64,000 bases of DNA from an uncultured Lachnospiraceae bacterium (GTDB lineage Bacteria; Bacillota; Clostridia; Lachnospirales; Lachnospiraceae), in contig CAMJHQ010000003.1 in the NCBI GenBank assembly GCA_946405625.1, forward strand, positions 84,273-148,272, read 5' to 3'. The position numbers and the translations under genes are program-made. Below the pieces are notes generated by a model that was not told where the DNA came from, did no database searches, and saw only the letters and a program-made list of their open reading frames with translations. Positions 19,156 through 27,903 of this stretch are shown here, one piece after another; position 1 is the stretch's first letter, and the number at the start of each line of letters is the position of its first letter.

Positions 19156-19905
19156 TTACTCCAGCGAATCGATCATTATCTCTCCAAACATTTCCTCCTG
19201 ACGGATCGTAATAATTCCACCCTTCATAAGCTCAAGAATAGCCATAAAGGAAACTATTATGTTTAGCTTTCCTCTTCTTTTTCCGAGAAGTGTCTTGAAA
19301 TTTATGCTCTTCAATCCTCTTATCTCTTCTCGGATTTCAACCATTCTGTCTTCAAGCTTGATCTCATCTCTTGTGATTGTTCCGAAACGGCTCCTGACAG
19401 GATCGACTCGGTCAACCTCTCGTCTGAGAAGTGTCTGGAAAATCTCATTAAGCTTAGCCATAGTTAGATCACCTATCAGCTCAGCCGGATCGATATCTTC
19501 CTTAACTTCCTTTACCTCTTTCGGAATCGTTTCAGACTTATAATATGCATTCGCTGCATCAAATTCCATATCCTTTAATTCCAATGCAGCATATTTATAC
19601 ATTTTATATTCAAGAAGGCTCCTTACAAGTTCAGCTCTCGGATCCTCTTCATCTATTTCTTCTTCCTCTTCCTTCGGAAGCAGCATCTTGGCTTTAATAG
19701 ATATAAGAGTTGCAGCCATAACGAGGAATTCACTCATTATATTCATATCGCTTTCTTCAAGCTTATCAAGATATGCAAGGTATTGTTCGGTAATCTCAAC
19801 TATGGGAATATCGAAAATATTATATTTGTTTTTTTCTATAAGACTCAGAAGCAGGTCCAGCGGACCTTCATATACTTCGAGCTTGATATCAACCTTATCA
19901 TTCAT
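19156..19905 (-). CDS. scpA: Segregation and condensation protein A
   Basis: ScpA is the kleisin that bridges the SMC heads. It starts VDIKLEVYEGPLDLLLSLIEKNKYNIFDIPIVEITEQYL, the standard SMC neck-binding domain, has an acidic stretch KEEEEEIDEED and a C-terminal winged helix (VSFMAILELMKGGIITIRQEEMFGEI). It is 249 residues long. It is six bases from gpsA and precedes scpB. Confidence 0.97.
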   Translation of the reverse strand: MNDKVDIKLEVYEGPLDLLLSLIEKNKYNIFDIPIVEITEQYLAYLDKLEESDMNIMSEFLVMAATLISIKAKMLLPKEEEEEIDEEDPRAELVRSLLEYKMYKYAALELKDMEFDAANAYYKSETIPKEVKEVKEDIDPAELIGDLTMAKLNEIFQTLLRREVDRVDPVRSRFGTITRDEIKLEDRMVEIREEIRGLKSINFKTLLGKRRGKLNIIVSFMAILELMKGGIITIRQEEMFGEIMIDSLE

Positions 19906-19911
19906 ATCAGT

Positions 19912-20916
19912 TTACCAGGAAAGTCCTGTAACCTCTATCTTTCTGTCTCTTGTCAAAAGATCATGGAGTGCTTCCTTCGGAGAATAATCCTCAAAAAGAA
20001 CCTTATTTACCCCTTCAACAATCGGCATCTCCACATCATATTTCTTGGAAAGTGCTAAAGCCGCCTTTGCAGAATAAACGCCCTCAACGACCATCTTAAC
20101 ACTATCCATAGCTTCCTGATATTTCATTCCCTGACCGATAAGGATTCCGGCTCTTCTGTTACGACTGTGTACTGAAGCACATGTTACTATAAGATCACCG
20201 ATGCCAGAAAGACCGGCAAATGTTTCAGGGCAGCCTCCCATCTTTGTTCCGAGAGAAGTAATCTCTACAATACCTCTCGTAATGATAGCTGCTTTCGCAT
20301 TATCGCCACAGCCAAGTCCGTCAGATATTCCGGCAGCAAGCGCGATAACATTCTTCAGGGCGCCTCCTAGCTCAATACCAACTATATCAGGGCTGGTATA
20401 TACTCTGAAGAAATCCGTCATGAAAGCATCCTGAACCATCAGAGCAACTTCTTTCGACTTAGCTCCTACAACAACTGTTGTCGGCATAGATTTTCCTACT
20501 TCTTCGGCATGACTCGGTCCTGAAAGAACAGCTATCTTAGCCTGCGGAATCTCCTGTTCGATAACTTCGGAAAGTCTCATAAGCGTCTCTTCTTCTATTC
20601 CCTTTGCAACACTTACGATTGTAGTACCATCTTCTATATACGGAAATGCAGCCGCAGCCGTAGTTCTTACAAAAGGAGACGGAACAGCTATGACAACGAG
20701 CTTCTTACCTTCAAGTGCAAGCTTCATATCTGTTGTAAATTCCACACAGCCCGGAAGTATTACTCCGGGAAGCTTAGTCTTATGCTCGCATGCTGTTTTT
20801 AACATATTTATTTCTTCAGGGTCTATAGACCAGACCGTTACTTCATGATCATTACATGTAAGCAGCTTTGCGATTGCAATTCCCCAGCTGCCCGCACCTA
20901 ATATACATATTTTCAT
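19912..20916 (-). CDS. gpsA: Glycerol-3-phosphate dehydrogenase (NAD(P)+)
   Basis: GpsA reduces dihydroxyacetone phosphate to glycerol-3-phosphate, the backbone for the PlsY reaction. The Rossmann motif ILGAGSWGIAIAKLL is N-terminal, followed by VSVAKGIEEETL, LSGPSHAEEV, ELGGALKNVIALAAGISDGLG, the catalytic-lysine segment, and GLSGIGDLIVTC. Its length of 334 residues is normal. Its ATG immediately follows the plsY stop, so supply of precursor and acylation are co-expressed. Confidence 0.97.
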   Translation of the reverse strand: MKICILGAGSWGIAIAKLLTCNDHEVTVWSIDPEEINMLKTACEHKTKLPGVILPGCVEFTTDMKLALEGKKLVVIAVPSPFVRTTAAAAFPYIEDGTTIVSVAKGIEEETLMRLSEVIEQEIPQAKIAVLSGPSHAEEVGKSMPTTVVVGAKSKEVALMVQDAFMTDFFRVYTSPDIVGIELGGALKNVIALAAGISDGLGCGDNAKAAIITRGIVEITSLGTKMGGCPETFAGLSGIGDLIVTCASVHSRNRRAGILIGQGMKYQEAMDSVKMVVEGVYSAKAALALSKKYDVEMPIVEGVNKVLFEDYSPKEALHDLLTRDRKIEVTGLSW

Positions 20917-21612
20917 TTAACCTTCTTCCTCCAATTTAATCTTATCGGATTTCTTAAAACTGAATTTGTTTTCTTCATGCCTGATGAGTCTGCCGATATT
21001 TTCCTTATGTCTGTAAACAGATAGTCCCGCAAAAAGAAAAACAACAATGAAGCTTTCTATCATCGTTCTGAAAGAAATCTCGTTCGTTCTTACAAAGCAC
21101 AGTAAACCATTCAATGCAAAAATCACATATATAACTGCAAATTCTATCATAAGACATATCGAACCAAGTGACAGATACCTCGATATAGCAACAGTCGATA
21201 CAAAGAATACAAGCAGGATCAGGATCATCCATCCGCTTAAAAGCCCTACGATCATACCGCCGATAGTTGCAACTCCCTTACCGCCCTTGAATCCGAGATA
21301 GAAAGGAAATACATGACCGAGCACTGCTCCGAATCCCGTATAAAGTACATATATAAGAAATGTATCGGGATAGGCAGACATAAATATTAATCTGACAAGA
21401 ACGCACGGAATAAACGACTTACAGAAATCTCCGATAAAAACAATAATTCCCGCTTTAGGTCCGAGAACTCTAAGCGCATTTGTCATCCCAAGATTCTTGC
21501 TTCCGTACTTTCTGATATCAACGCCCTTGATCTTGCCGTATATAACGCCTGTTTCCAAAAGGCCGCAGGCATATCCTATAATGATGCATATGATTCTAAA
21601 TAAGACTGTCAC
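20917..21612 (-). CDS. plsY: Glycerol-3-phosphate acyltransferase PlsY
   Basis: PlsY is a membrane enzyme that transfers the acyl group from acyl-phosphate to glycerol-3-phosphate. The motifs [40 protein letters not shown] and a late acidic loop with NEIS identify it, and several membrane segments are visible. It begins with GTG (rc of 21610-21612) after AAAGGAC and overlaps the der end by 17 bases. At 231 residues it is somewhat longer than usual because of a charged C-terminal tail ([19 protein letters not shown]). Confidence 0.95.
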   Translation of the reverse strand: MTVLFRIICIIIGYACGLLETGVIYGKIKGVDIRKYGSKNLGMTNALRVLGPKAGIIVFIGDFCKSFIPCVLVRLIFMSAYPDTFLIYVLYTGFGAVLGHVFPFYLGFKGGKGVATIGGMIVGLLSGWMILILLVFFVSTVAISRYLSLGSICLMIEFAVIYVIFALNGLLCFVRTNEISFRTMIESFIVVFLFAGLSVYRHKENIGRLIRHEENKFSFKKSDKIKLEEEG

Positions 21613-22933
21613 TTTTCTTAGTCCTTTCTCTTATAATGATCCTTATAGGAGTACCCTCGAAAAGGAACGCTTCTCTGAGTTTATTCTCAAGATATCTTAC
21701 ATATGAGAAATGTGAGAGTTCCTTATCATTTACGAAAATAACAAATGTAGGCGGCTTAACCGAAACCTGTGTCATATAATACAGCTTAAGTCTCTTGCCC
21801 TTATCTGATGGAGGATCTGCTGCAGCGACAGCCTCAGCAAGAATCTCATTCAGAACACCTGTCTGAACTCTCATGCATGAATATTCAATTACACTGTCAA
21901 TCGTATCATATAGCTTCGGAAGTCTCTGTCCCGTAACAGCTGATATGAAAAGCATCTTGGCATAAGGCATAAAAGCAAGCTTCGTCTGAATCTCGCGTTT
22001 CATCTTATTCATGGTATTTGTATCTTTTTCGATAAGATCCCACTTATTGACAGCAATGATCATACCCTTGCCGCGTTCATGAGCTATTCCAGCTATTTTT
22101 GTATCCTGTTCCGTCACACCCTGATCCGCATCTATAACCAGAACCGCAACATCACATCTCTCAACAGCCGCAACAGTACGAATAATACTGTATCTTTCGA
22201 TATCATCCTTGATCTTACTCTTACGTCTGAGTCCGGCTGTATCGATAAATACATATTCCTTACCGTTTCTCTTTACTCTTGTATCTATGGCATCCCTTGT
22301 TGTACCTGCTATATCAGACACAATAAGTCTGTCGGAACCGAGAAGCTTGTTGATGATTGAAGATTTACCAACATTCGGTTTTCCGATAACAGCCACTCTC
22401 GGAGTATCATCTTCTTCCTCTTCCACATCACCGAGATCAAGCTCTTCAAGAACCTTATCGAGCATATCACCGAGTCCTATCATATTTGATGCCGAAACAG
22501 GATAAGGATCACCTATTCCGAGATTATAAAATTCATAAATGTACGGCTCAAACTTATCATAATTGTCAACCTTATTTACACAAAGGACAACCGGCTTACG
22601 GGAACGTCGGAGCATATCCGAAACCTGCATATCGGCAGCAGTAACACCGGATCTTACATCGGTAACAAAAATGATAACATCAGCAGTTTCAATTGCGATT
22701 TCAGCCTGTTCACGCATGGAACGCATGATAATATCATCGCTTTCTTTATCAATACCACCCGTATCTATAATTGTAAACTTATGATCAAGCCATTCACAAT
22801 CTGCATAGATCCTGTCTCTCGTTACTCCCGGCGTATCTTTGACTATAGCAATCCTGTCGCCTGCCAGAGTATTAAAGAGTGTTGATTTTCCAACATTAGG
22901 TCTGCCGACTATGGCAACCATCTTCTTAGCCAT
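21596..22933 (-). CDS. der: Ribosome biogenesis GTPase Der (EngA)
   Basis: Der has two tandem GTPase domains and a C-terminal KH-like domain and acts in 50S maturation. P-loops are [12 protein letters not shown] (first domain) and [12 protein letters not shown] (second domain), with DTGGI, DTAGL, NKVD and NKWD motifs. The C-terminal [10 protein letters not shown] and [20 protein letters not shown] are diagnostic. The ATG at 22931-22933 lies after GGAGG. The track start is a TTG inside that site. It is 445 residues long. Confidence 0.97.
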   Translation of the reverse strand: MAKKMVAIVGRPNVGKSTLFNTLAGDRIAIVKDTPGVTRDRIYADCEWLDHKFTIIDTGGIDKESDDIIMRSMREQAEIAIETADVIIFVTDVRSGVTAADMQVSDMLRRSRKPVVLCVNKVDNYDKFEPYIYEFYNLGIGDPYPVSASNMIGLGDMLDKVLEELDLGDVEEEEDDTPRVAVIGKPNVGKSSIINKLLGSDRLIVSDIAGTTRDAIDTRVKRNGKEYVFIDTAGLRRKSKIKDDIERYSIIRTVAAVERCDVAVLVIDADQGVTEQDTKIAGIAHERGKGMIIAVNKWDLIEKDTNTMNKMKREIQTKLAFMPYAKMLFISAVTGQRLPKLYDTIDSVIEYSCMRVQTGVLNEILAEAVAAADPPSDKGKRLKLYYMTQVSVKPPTFVIFVNDKELSHFSYVRYLENKLREAFLFEGTPIRIIIRERTKKSDSLI

Positions 22934-23005
22934 GTATATCTCCTCCAAAATTCACGAAATAATATATTTCATGAAAAAACAAAGTCGCTCTTCATTTTAT
23001 CGCAG

Positions 23006-23350
23006 TTAAAAGGCATTTTCAACATGATTAATATCATTTCCGAGAATCCCTATGCAATCAAATCTAAGATTCATGGAATCAGGATTATAGTGTTTATACC
23101 TGATATATCCGAGCGCTGTATTCCTGATCTGTTTCTGTTTATGAGCGGTTATCGCTTCAAGCGGATCACCGGCTGATGTGCTGCTTCTGTATTTAACCTC
23201 GACAAAAACCAGATATCCGTCTTTCCTGGCAATAATATCTATCTCACCGAAACGATCTCTGTAATTCCGAAATTCAATCAGATATCCTTTACTGATCAGA
23301 TATTCTGCCGCTACATCTTCATATTTTGAGCCGGTTTCTCTTTTATTCAT
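23006..23350 (-). CDS. yraN: YraN family (UPF0102) nuclease-like protein
   Basis: The 114-residue protein has the conserved core GSKYEDVAAEYLISKGY, RFGEIDIIARKDGYLVFVEVKYR, which matches the restriction-endonuclease-like fold of the UPF0102 family (E-D-ExK). Its function is not established in this group. It sits between rnhB and der, the common YraN neighbourhood in Firmicutes. Confidence 0.9.
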   Translation of the reverse strand: MNKRETGSKYEDVAAEYLISKGYLIEFRNYRDRFGEIDIIARKDGYLVFVEVKYRSSTSAGDPLEAITAHKQKQIRNTALGYIRYKHYNPDSMNLRFDCIGILGNDINHVENAF

Positions 23351-23368
23351 AAATATCGCAGCCCTTGT

Positions 23369-24163
23369 TTATACAAAGTTTTTTATAAAGCTTCTTCTAT
23401 GTGCAGGACAAGGTCCGATTGTTTTGATGGCCGTAATGTGATCCTGAGAACCGTAACCCTTGTTCTTTGCAAATCCATATCCCGGATATTGTTCATCGAG
23501 CTTAACCATCATACGGTCTCTCGTAACCTTCGCAATTATGCTTGCCGCCGCAATCTGAAGAGATTTTGCATCACCTTTGATTATAGGATACTGAGGAATA
23601 TCAAGCCCCTTAATCGGAAATGCATCTACCAGGATAAAATCAGGTCTTGTAGACAGTTTTAGTACAGCCTGTTTCATAGCATCAGAATCTGCGGGTGCTA
23701 TACCAATATCATCAATAACCTTCTCTGAATTCATACCGCATGCAACAGCAACAGCCTTATCCATGATTATATCATATAATTCTTCTCTTCTTTCCTCCGA
23801 AAGCTGCTTGGAGTCATTCAGATACGGAATAACCGTATCCTTTGGAAGGATTACAGCAGCAGTAACAATAGGTCCTGCGAGCGGTCCTCGGCCAACCTCA
23901 TCTACTCCTGCTATATATTCATGATCATAAAACTGCTTTTCAAACTCAAGCATAGTATTAAGCCTGTCCAGTTCTTTTTCTGCTTTATCTCTGTTCTTAA
24001 GGGCTCTGTCAACCAGTTTTACGGTTCCCGCACGCGGATCATCCATATATTTATCCGCAAATGCCGAATATGCATCGATATATTCATTCAGGCCATTTTC
24101 TTTATATATATTCATCGAATCTATAAGAGATAACTCATCACGTATTTCAGATAATTTGATCAT
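23369..24163 (-). CDS. rnhB: Ribonuclease HII
   Basis: RNase HII removes ribonucleotides from DNA. The catalytic core starts IAGVDEVGRGPLAGPIVTAAVIL and has LNDSKQLSEERREELYD, VDAFPI, KGDAKSLQIAAASIIAKVTRD and YGFAKNKGYGSQDH. An N-terminal helical extension of about 80 residues precedes it, which makes the protein (264 residues) longer than the minimal form but similar to Bacillus RnhB. GGGGGG lies upstream of the ATG. Confidence 0.96.
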   Translation of the reverse strand: MIKLSEIRDELSLIDSMNIYKENGLNEYIDAYSAFADKYMDDPRAGTVKLVDRALKNRDKAEKELDRLNTMLEFEKQFYDHEYIAGVDEVGRGPLAGPIVTAAVILPKDTVIPYLNDSKQLSEERREELYDIIMDKAVAVACGMNSEKVIDDIGIAPADSDAMKQAVLKLSTRPDFILVDAFPIKGLDIPQYPIIKGDAKSLQIAAASIIAKVTRDRMMVKLDEQYPGYGFAKNKGYGSQDHITAIKTIGPCPAHRRSFIKNFV

Positions 24164-24184
24164 ATGCCCCCCTTAACAAGATTA

Positions 24185-24215
24185 AAGACCGCGATACAAA
24201 CCAGTACGCGGTCTT
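24185..24215 (-). terminator. Hairpin between lepB and rnhB
   Basis: AAGACCGCG and CGCGGTCTT form a perfect 9-bp stem with a 13-base loop, followed by TTAATCTT on the minus strand. It sits in the only sizeable gap of this run (74 bases) and may be a partial terminator that lowers expression of rnhB and the genes after it. Confidence 0.6.
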
Positions 24216-24237
24216 ATGAGATTTTAACAATAAATAT

Positions 24238-25179
24238 TTATTCGGACTCTTCTTTATCAAAATCTCCGAATTTCTTAAGCGGCGTTATACGGAAAACCGC
24301 TTTACCTATAATATTTTCTCGTTTTATATTTCCGACATCCGATGATCGGCTGTCATTACTGTTATTTCTGTTATCACCAAGAACAAAGTATTCATCAGAA
24401 GCGAGAATCACCTTGGTGCTTGCAATACCCGGATCTTCGATGGCAGCTGCCCCGTAATCCTCATTAAGTACCTGCCCGTTAATATATATATTGCCATTTT
24501 CAATCTTAACAGTTTCACCGGGAAGTCCGATAATTCTCTTAACGAACAGAATATCACCGCCCGGTTTCCACGGGAATACTATAACATCAAATCTCTTAGG
24601 ATCGGTAAAATGATACCTCAATTTATCTACCCAGAGAGTTTCTGTATCCAAAAGAGTAGGATTCATTGAATCACCTTCTACCTGAACCTTCTGTCCTACA
24701 AATGTATGCAGAATAAATACAAGGAGAATAACTCCTCCCATATATATTATAGTAGATAAAAGTTCCTTTACGACATTATAACTCGGATCTCTCTCTTTAC
24801 GCCCCTTTTTCCTCTTCTTCTTCGAAGTGTCATCCGATTCGGCTTTAGATGAAGCATCTTCACTTTTATCTATGGAAGTTCCTTCTGCTGCTACTGATTC
24901 AGAAGCGTTATCCGAAGATTCGGATGAGCCATCCTTACCTTGGGCTTTTTCTTTCTTATCACTTGCAAGGATTTCTTCAAAAGACATCTCATTACCGAAA
25001 TCCTCGCCAAGCATTTCAGGCGTAAATCCAAGTTTTGCAGCATCCCTAAGAAGTTTCTCACGTTTTTTCGCCTCTTTGGATGCTTTCCTTGCAGCTTTTT
25101 TCTCTGCCCTTTCTATCTCCTTGGTTTCTCCTGCAGTTGCTATATCATCAAAATCTGTCTTTTCTTCATCAAATAACAA
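24238..25179 (-). CDS. lepB: Signal peptidase I with long charged N-terminal extension
   Basis: The C-terminal 180 residues are a type I signal peptidase: one membrane segment (VVKELLSTIIYMGGVILLVFIL), catalytic serine in VEGDSMNPTL, catalytic lysine in LFVKRIIGLPGE, and VLGDNRNNSNDSR. The first roughly 130 residues are a cytoplasmic, highly charged, low-complexity region rich in Lys, Glu and Ser (KAARKASKEAKKREK). The gene appears to start with TTG at 25179, eight bases after GAGAGG, as no ATG lies nearby. It is one of two signal peptidases flanking rbgA. Confidence 0.92.
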   Translation of the reverse strand: MLFDEEKTDFDDIATAGETKEIERAEKKAARKASKEAKKREKLLRDAAKLGFTPEMLGEDFGNEMSFEEILASDKKEKAQGKDGSSESSDNASESVAAEGTSIDKSEDASSKAESDDTSKKKRKKGRKERDPSYNVVKELLSTIIYMGGVILLVFILHTFVGQKVQVEGDSMNPTLLDTETLWVDKLRYHFTDPKRFDVIVFPWKPGGDILFVKRIIGLPGETVKIENGNIYINGQVLNEDYGAAAIEDPGIASTKVILASDEYFVLGDNRNNSNDSRSSDVGNIKRENIIGKAVFRITPLKKFGDFDKEESE

Positions 25180-25184
25180 AACAG

Positions 25185-26042
25185 TTACCTCTCAACTTTG
25201 TCAAATGTAATTCTTCCAAGTCGTCCGCTTCTCAGATCATCAATAATCAATCTTGAAGCTTTTTCAATATCAGCTACCCCGCCTTTTTTAAGACATTTCT
25301 TTTCGAGAGCTATTTTTTCCATAAGGACCAGCGTATCATCATCCTCAAGTTTATACCTCTCAGATATATTATTGCAATAATATTTTTGAAGATACTTAAG
25401 CATCTCAAAACAAATATCAGCAATATCTAATATATTATCGTTGATTGAACCGATAAATGCAAGCTTATATCCTACAGACATATCTTCGAATTTAGGCCAT
25501 AAAATTCCGGGAGTATCAAGAAGATTTATCTCATTAGACATTCTGATCCATTGATTTCCTCTTGTAACACCTGGTTTATTACCTGTCTTTGTCGATGCAC
25601 GTCCGACAAACGAATTGATAAATGTAGACTTACCGACATTGGGAATCCCCGCAACCATAGCCTTTACCGGACGGTTCATTATGCCTCTGCGTCTGTCTCT
25701 TTCTATCTTCTCTTTACAGGCTTCCTTTACAGCTCCGCTGACTTTGAGTGCTTCCTTACGATTTCTTGAATCGAGCGGAACAACCTGTATTCCCTGAGAA
25801 GTATATAGATCGATCCATTTTTTTGTCTCGGAAGGATCGGCAAGATCGGTCTTGTTAAGAAGAATAACCCTTCCTTTTCCTTTTCCGAGCTCGTCAATAT
25901 CCGGATTTCTGCTGGACGCAGGAACTCTGGCATCAAGAATCTCAATGATGCAGTCAACCAGCTTCAGATCCTCCTGCATTTTTCTCTTGGCACCGGTCAT
26001 ATGTCCGGGATACCAATTTATATTGGAATTCATATCACTCAT
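25185..26042 (-). CDS. rbgA: Ribosome biogenesis GTPase RbgA (YlqF)
   Basis: RbgA is a circularly permuted GTPase needed for late 50S assembly. The order is G4 (LLNKTDLAD) before G1 (GIPNVGKSTFIN) and G3 (LLDTPGI), as expected for permutation. The N-terminal NWYPGHMTGAKRKM is diagnostic. It has 285 residues. It starts two bases after the upstream lepB stop. The ribosome binding site is weak, so translation may be coupled. Confidence 0.96.
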   Translation of the reverse strand: MSDMNSNINWYPGHMTGAKRKMQEDLKLVDCIIEILDARVPASSRNPDIDELGKGKGRVILLNKTDLADPSETKKWIDLYTSQGIQVVPLDSRNRKEALKVSGAVKEACKEKIERDRRRGIMNRPVKAMVAGIPNVGKSTFINSFVGRASTKTGNKPGVTRGNQWIRMSNEINLLDTPGILWPKFEDMSVGYKLAFIGSINDNILDIADICFEMLKYLQKYYCNNISERYKLEDDDTLVLMEKIALEKKCLKKGGVADIEKASRLIIDDLRSGRLGRITFDKVER

Positions 26043-26044
26043 GA

Positions 26045-26641
26045 CTATTTAATCTTTCCTGACTTTTCTTTCGGAAGAATCCGATAAATGATCTTTCCCT
26101 TTATCTCATTTGCCTGAACATTTCCGAAATTTACAAATCTTGAATCTTCACTGTGTTCCGTGTTATCACCCAGAACAAAATATTCATCATCTCCGAGTTT
26201 GACAGGTCTGTTAAGCCTGCCCATCTGATCAACATATTTGCATGGAATATCATCATCAACCTGCTGTCCGTTAACTACAAGTATTCCTCCGACTATGGAT
26301 ATTGTATCACCCGGAAGGCCGATCACTCTTTTTATATCATAATATTCATTTGATCCGAATCTTTGGATTGCAACTATATCATATCTTTCAACATCGCTGA
26401 ACATATAACTGCACTTACAGAGTATAAGTTCGTCATTATGCTGCAACGTTCCCTCCATTGATGGTCCTGTCATAAAGACCGTACAGAAAAAGAAGGCATA
26501 AAAAGCATAGCCGAGTACAGCCGCTGCAAGAATGACCAGAGAATAATTGAGAATCTTTCTGACCTTTTTAGAAGACTTCTTCTTTTCCTCAAGTTCTCCC
26601 TTTAAGAGATATTCTATTGAATTCTTATTCTTCTTCGACAT
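26045..26641 (-). CDS. lepB: Signal peptidase I
   Basis: This 198-residue type I signal peptidase has a short Lys/Glu-rich N-terminus, a membrane segment (LNYSLVILAAAVLGYAFYAFFFC), catalytic serine in TGPSMEGTL, lysine in DIKRVIGLPGDT and VLGDNTEHSEDSR. The track start is TTG. The ATG at 26639-26641 follows GAGGGTTGAT. It differs clearly in sequence from the second copy two genes downstream, so the pair is old or functionally divided rather than a recent duplication. Confidence 0.95.
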   Translation of the reverse strand: MSKKNKNSIEYLLKGELEEKKKSSKKVRKILNYSLVILAAAVLGYAFYAFFFCTVFMTGPSMEGTLQHNDELILCKCSYMFSDVERYDIVAIQRFGSNEYYDIKRVIGLPGDTISIVGGILVVNGQQVDDDIPCKYVDQMGRLNRPVKLGDDEYFVLGDNTEHSEDSRFVNFGNVQANEIKGKIIYRILPKEKSGKIK

Positions 26642-26760
26642 ATCAACCCTCAAACGAGCAAACAAAGAATATTCTTATTATAATATATTGAATCGGTTTA
26701 TAAATGTTGAATTTCTTAATATTATCATATAATCAGATTAATGTTGAAATCCACATTAAT

Positions 26761-26791
26761 AAAGAAACCGGAGCAGATGCTCCGGTTCTTT
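26761..26791 (-). terminator. Terminator of rplS
   Basis: AAAGAACCGGAGCATCTGCTCCGGTTTCTTT is a 9-bp GC-rich stem with A and T flanks 17 bases after the rplS stop. It is symmetric enough to work in both directions. Confidence 0.85.
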
Positions 26792-26807
26792 AATTTGAAA
26801 GACTCAA

Positions 26808-27164
26808 TTATTTAATGATTTCCTTAACCTTAGCAGCCTTACCTACTCTGTCACGCAGATAGTAGAGCTTAGCACGTCTTGCCTTACCACGTCTAACAAC
26901 AACGACCTTCTCAACAAGCGGTGAGTTTACAGGCCATGTCTTCTCAACACCTACGCCGTTAGAATTCTTTCTTACAGTAAATGTCTGCTTTGCTTTTGAA
27001 CCCTGGATCTTGATAACTGTACCTTCGAATACCTGGATTCTTGACTTCTCACCTTCCTTGATGAGAGCTGATACCTTAACAGTATCACCTACATTAAAAT
27101 CAAGTGGTGTCTCTCTGAGCTGAGCATCCTCGATGCCCTTGATGATTTCCTCGTAACTCTTCAT
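26808..27164 (-). CDS. rplS: 50S ribosomal protein L19
   Basis: The 118-residue protein has the L19 signature [34 protein letters not shown] and the conserved end [59 protein letters not shown] precedes the ATG. It is followed by a terminator and has a leader of about 120 bases. trmD and rimM are not beside it. Confidence 0.98.
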   Translation of the reverse strand: MKSYEEIIKGIEDAQLRETPLDFNVGDTVKVSALIKEGEKSRIQVFEGTVIKIQGSKAKQTFTVRKNSNGVGVEKTWPVNSPLVEKVVVVRRGKARRAKLYYLRDRVGKAAKVKEIIK

Positions 27165-27288
27165 GTTACAAACCTCCGTCTATTAAAAATTCGGACGTTC
27201 TTACAATCTTGTTAACATCAGTTTATATAATGATGCCATAAGGCTTAAATACTGACAATTGCAGCGGACCGTCTTAAACAACTTGGAT

Positions 27289-27317
27289 ATAATATCATAA
27301 CGTTCACATAAAATCAA
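27289..27317 (-). promoter_or_regulatory. Predicted promoter of rplS
   Basis: TTGATT and TATTAT are separated by 17 bases on the minus strand. This would give a 5' leader of roughly 118 bases before the rplS start (27165-27282), long enough for autoregulation. The rest of the 415-base gap up to 27579 is AT-rich and holds only the divergent promoter of the plus-strand gene. Confidence 0.5.
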
Positions 27318-27474
27318 GCAGAATTAAATCATATTTTGAATTATAATAAAAATAGAATTATCGTTTTCAGTAACAATAACGAAAGAGATTTACATAATCT
27401 CGGCTAAAAATCAGCTTTTTTATAAAAAATGACAAAATTATACAATTAATTTACAATTTTATTGTTAATGTTGT

Positions 27475-27503
27475 TTGCTAATTTGACAATAATGTATTAT
27501 AAT
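27475..27503 (+). promoter_or_regulatory. Predicted promoter of the plus-strand 78-aa gene
   Basis: TTGCTA, 17 bases and TATAAT on the plus strand, about 76 bases before the start codon. Confidence 0.5.
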
Positions 27504-27579
27504 TAAACAAGAAACTGATTGATCCATATATCATCAATACATTAAGAATCTATACTTATATGGGAGAGGTAACGATTAT

Positions 27580-27816
27580 ATGGCTATGGTTATGTATCAC
27601 TGCAAATCTACATCTCAGGGAAAAAATATTTCCGCAAAAAATCCTAAAGAGGCAGCTTTAGTTTTCCTCGATGAAGTACTTATGGGAATGTATAAGGTGA
27701 AACTTAAGAAGGTTAACGCCAGAAAGTACAAGGAAGCACCTGATCTCACCGTTGTTGTAACAGATTCATCATCAGGAAAGGAATTTTATTTCCAATATGC
27801 CAGCATGACGCATTGA
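27580..27816 (+). CDS. Small conserved-looking protein of unknown function
   Basis: This 78-residue protein (MAMVMYHCKSTSQGKN...) is one of only two plus-strand genes. It has no membrane segment, is Lys-rich in the middle (KVKLKKVNARKYKEAPD) and ends in an aromatic segment KEFYFQYASM, so it is probably a small soluble alpha/beta protein. A GGGAGAGG site lies upstream, with a promoter before it and a strong terminator after it, so it is a complete monocistronic gene. I do not recognise the family. Confidence 0.8.
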   Translation: MAMVMYHCKSTSQGKNISAKNPKEAALVFLDEVLMGMYKVKLKKVNARKYKEAPDLTVVVTDSSSGKEFYFQYASMTH

Positions 27817-27865
27817 TATAGTTTAGAATATATCAGCAAAATAACTTAATACTAGAATTATCCGA

Positions 27866-27900
27866 ATACGGCTTACCTTAAACGGTAAGCCGTATCTTTT
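27866..27900 (+). terminator. Intrinsic terminator of the 78-aa gene
   Basis: ATACGGCTTACC and GGTAAGCCGTAT form a 12-bp perfect stem with a six-base loop and are followed by CTTTTTC on the plus strand. It probably also separates this gene from the convergent GH120-like gene. Confidence 0.92.
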
Positions 27901-27903
27901 TCT

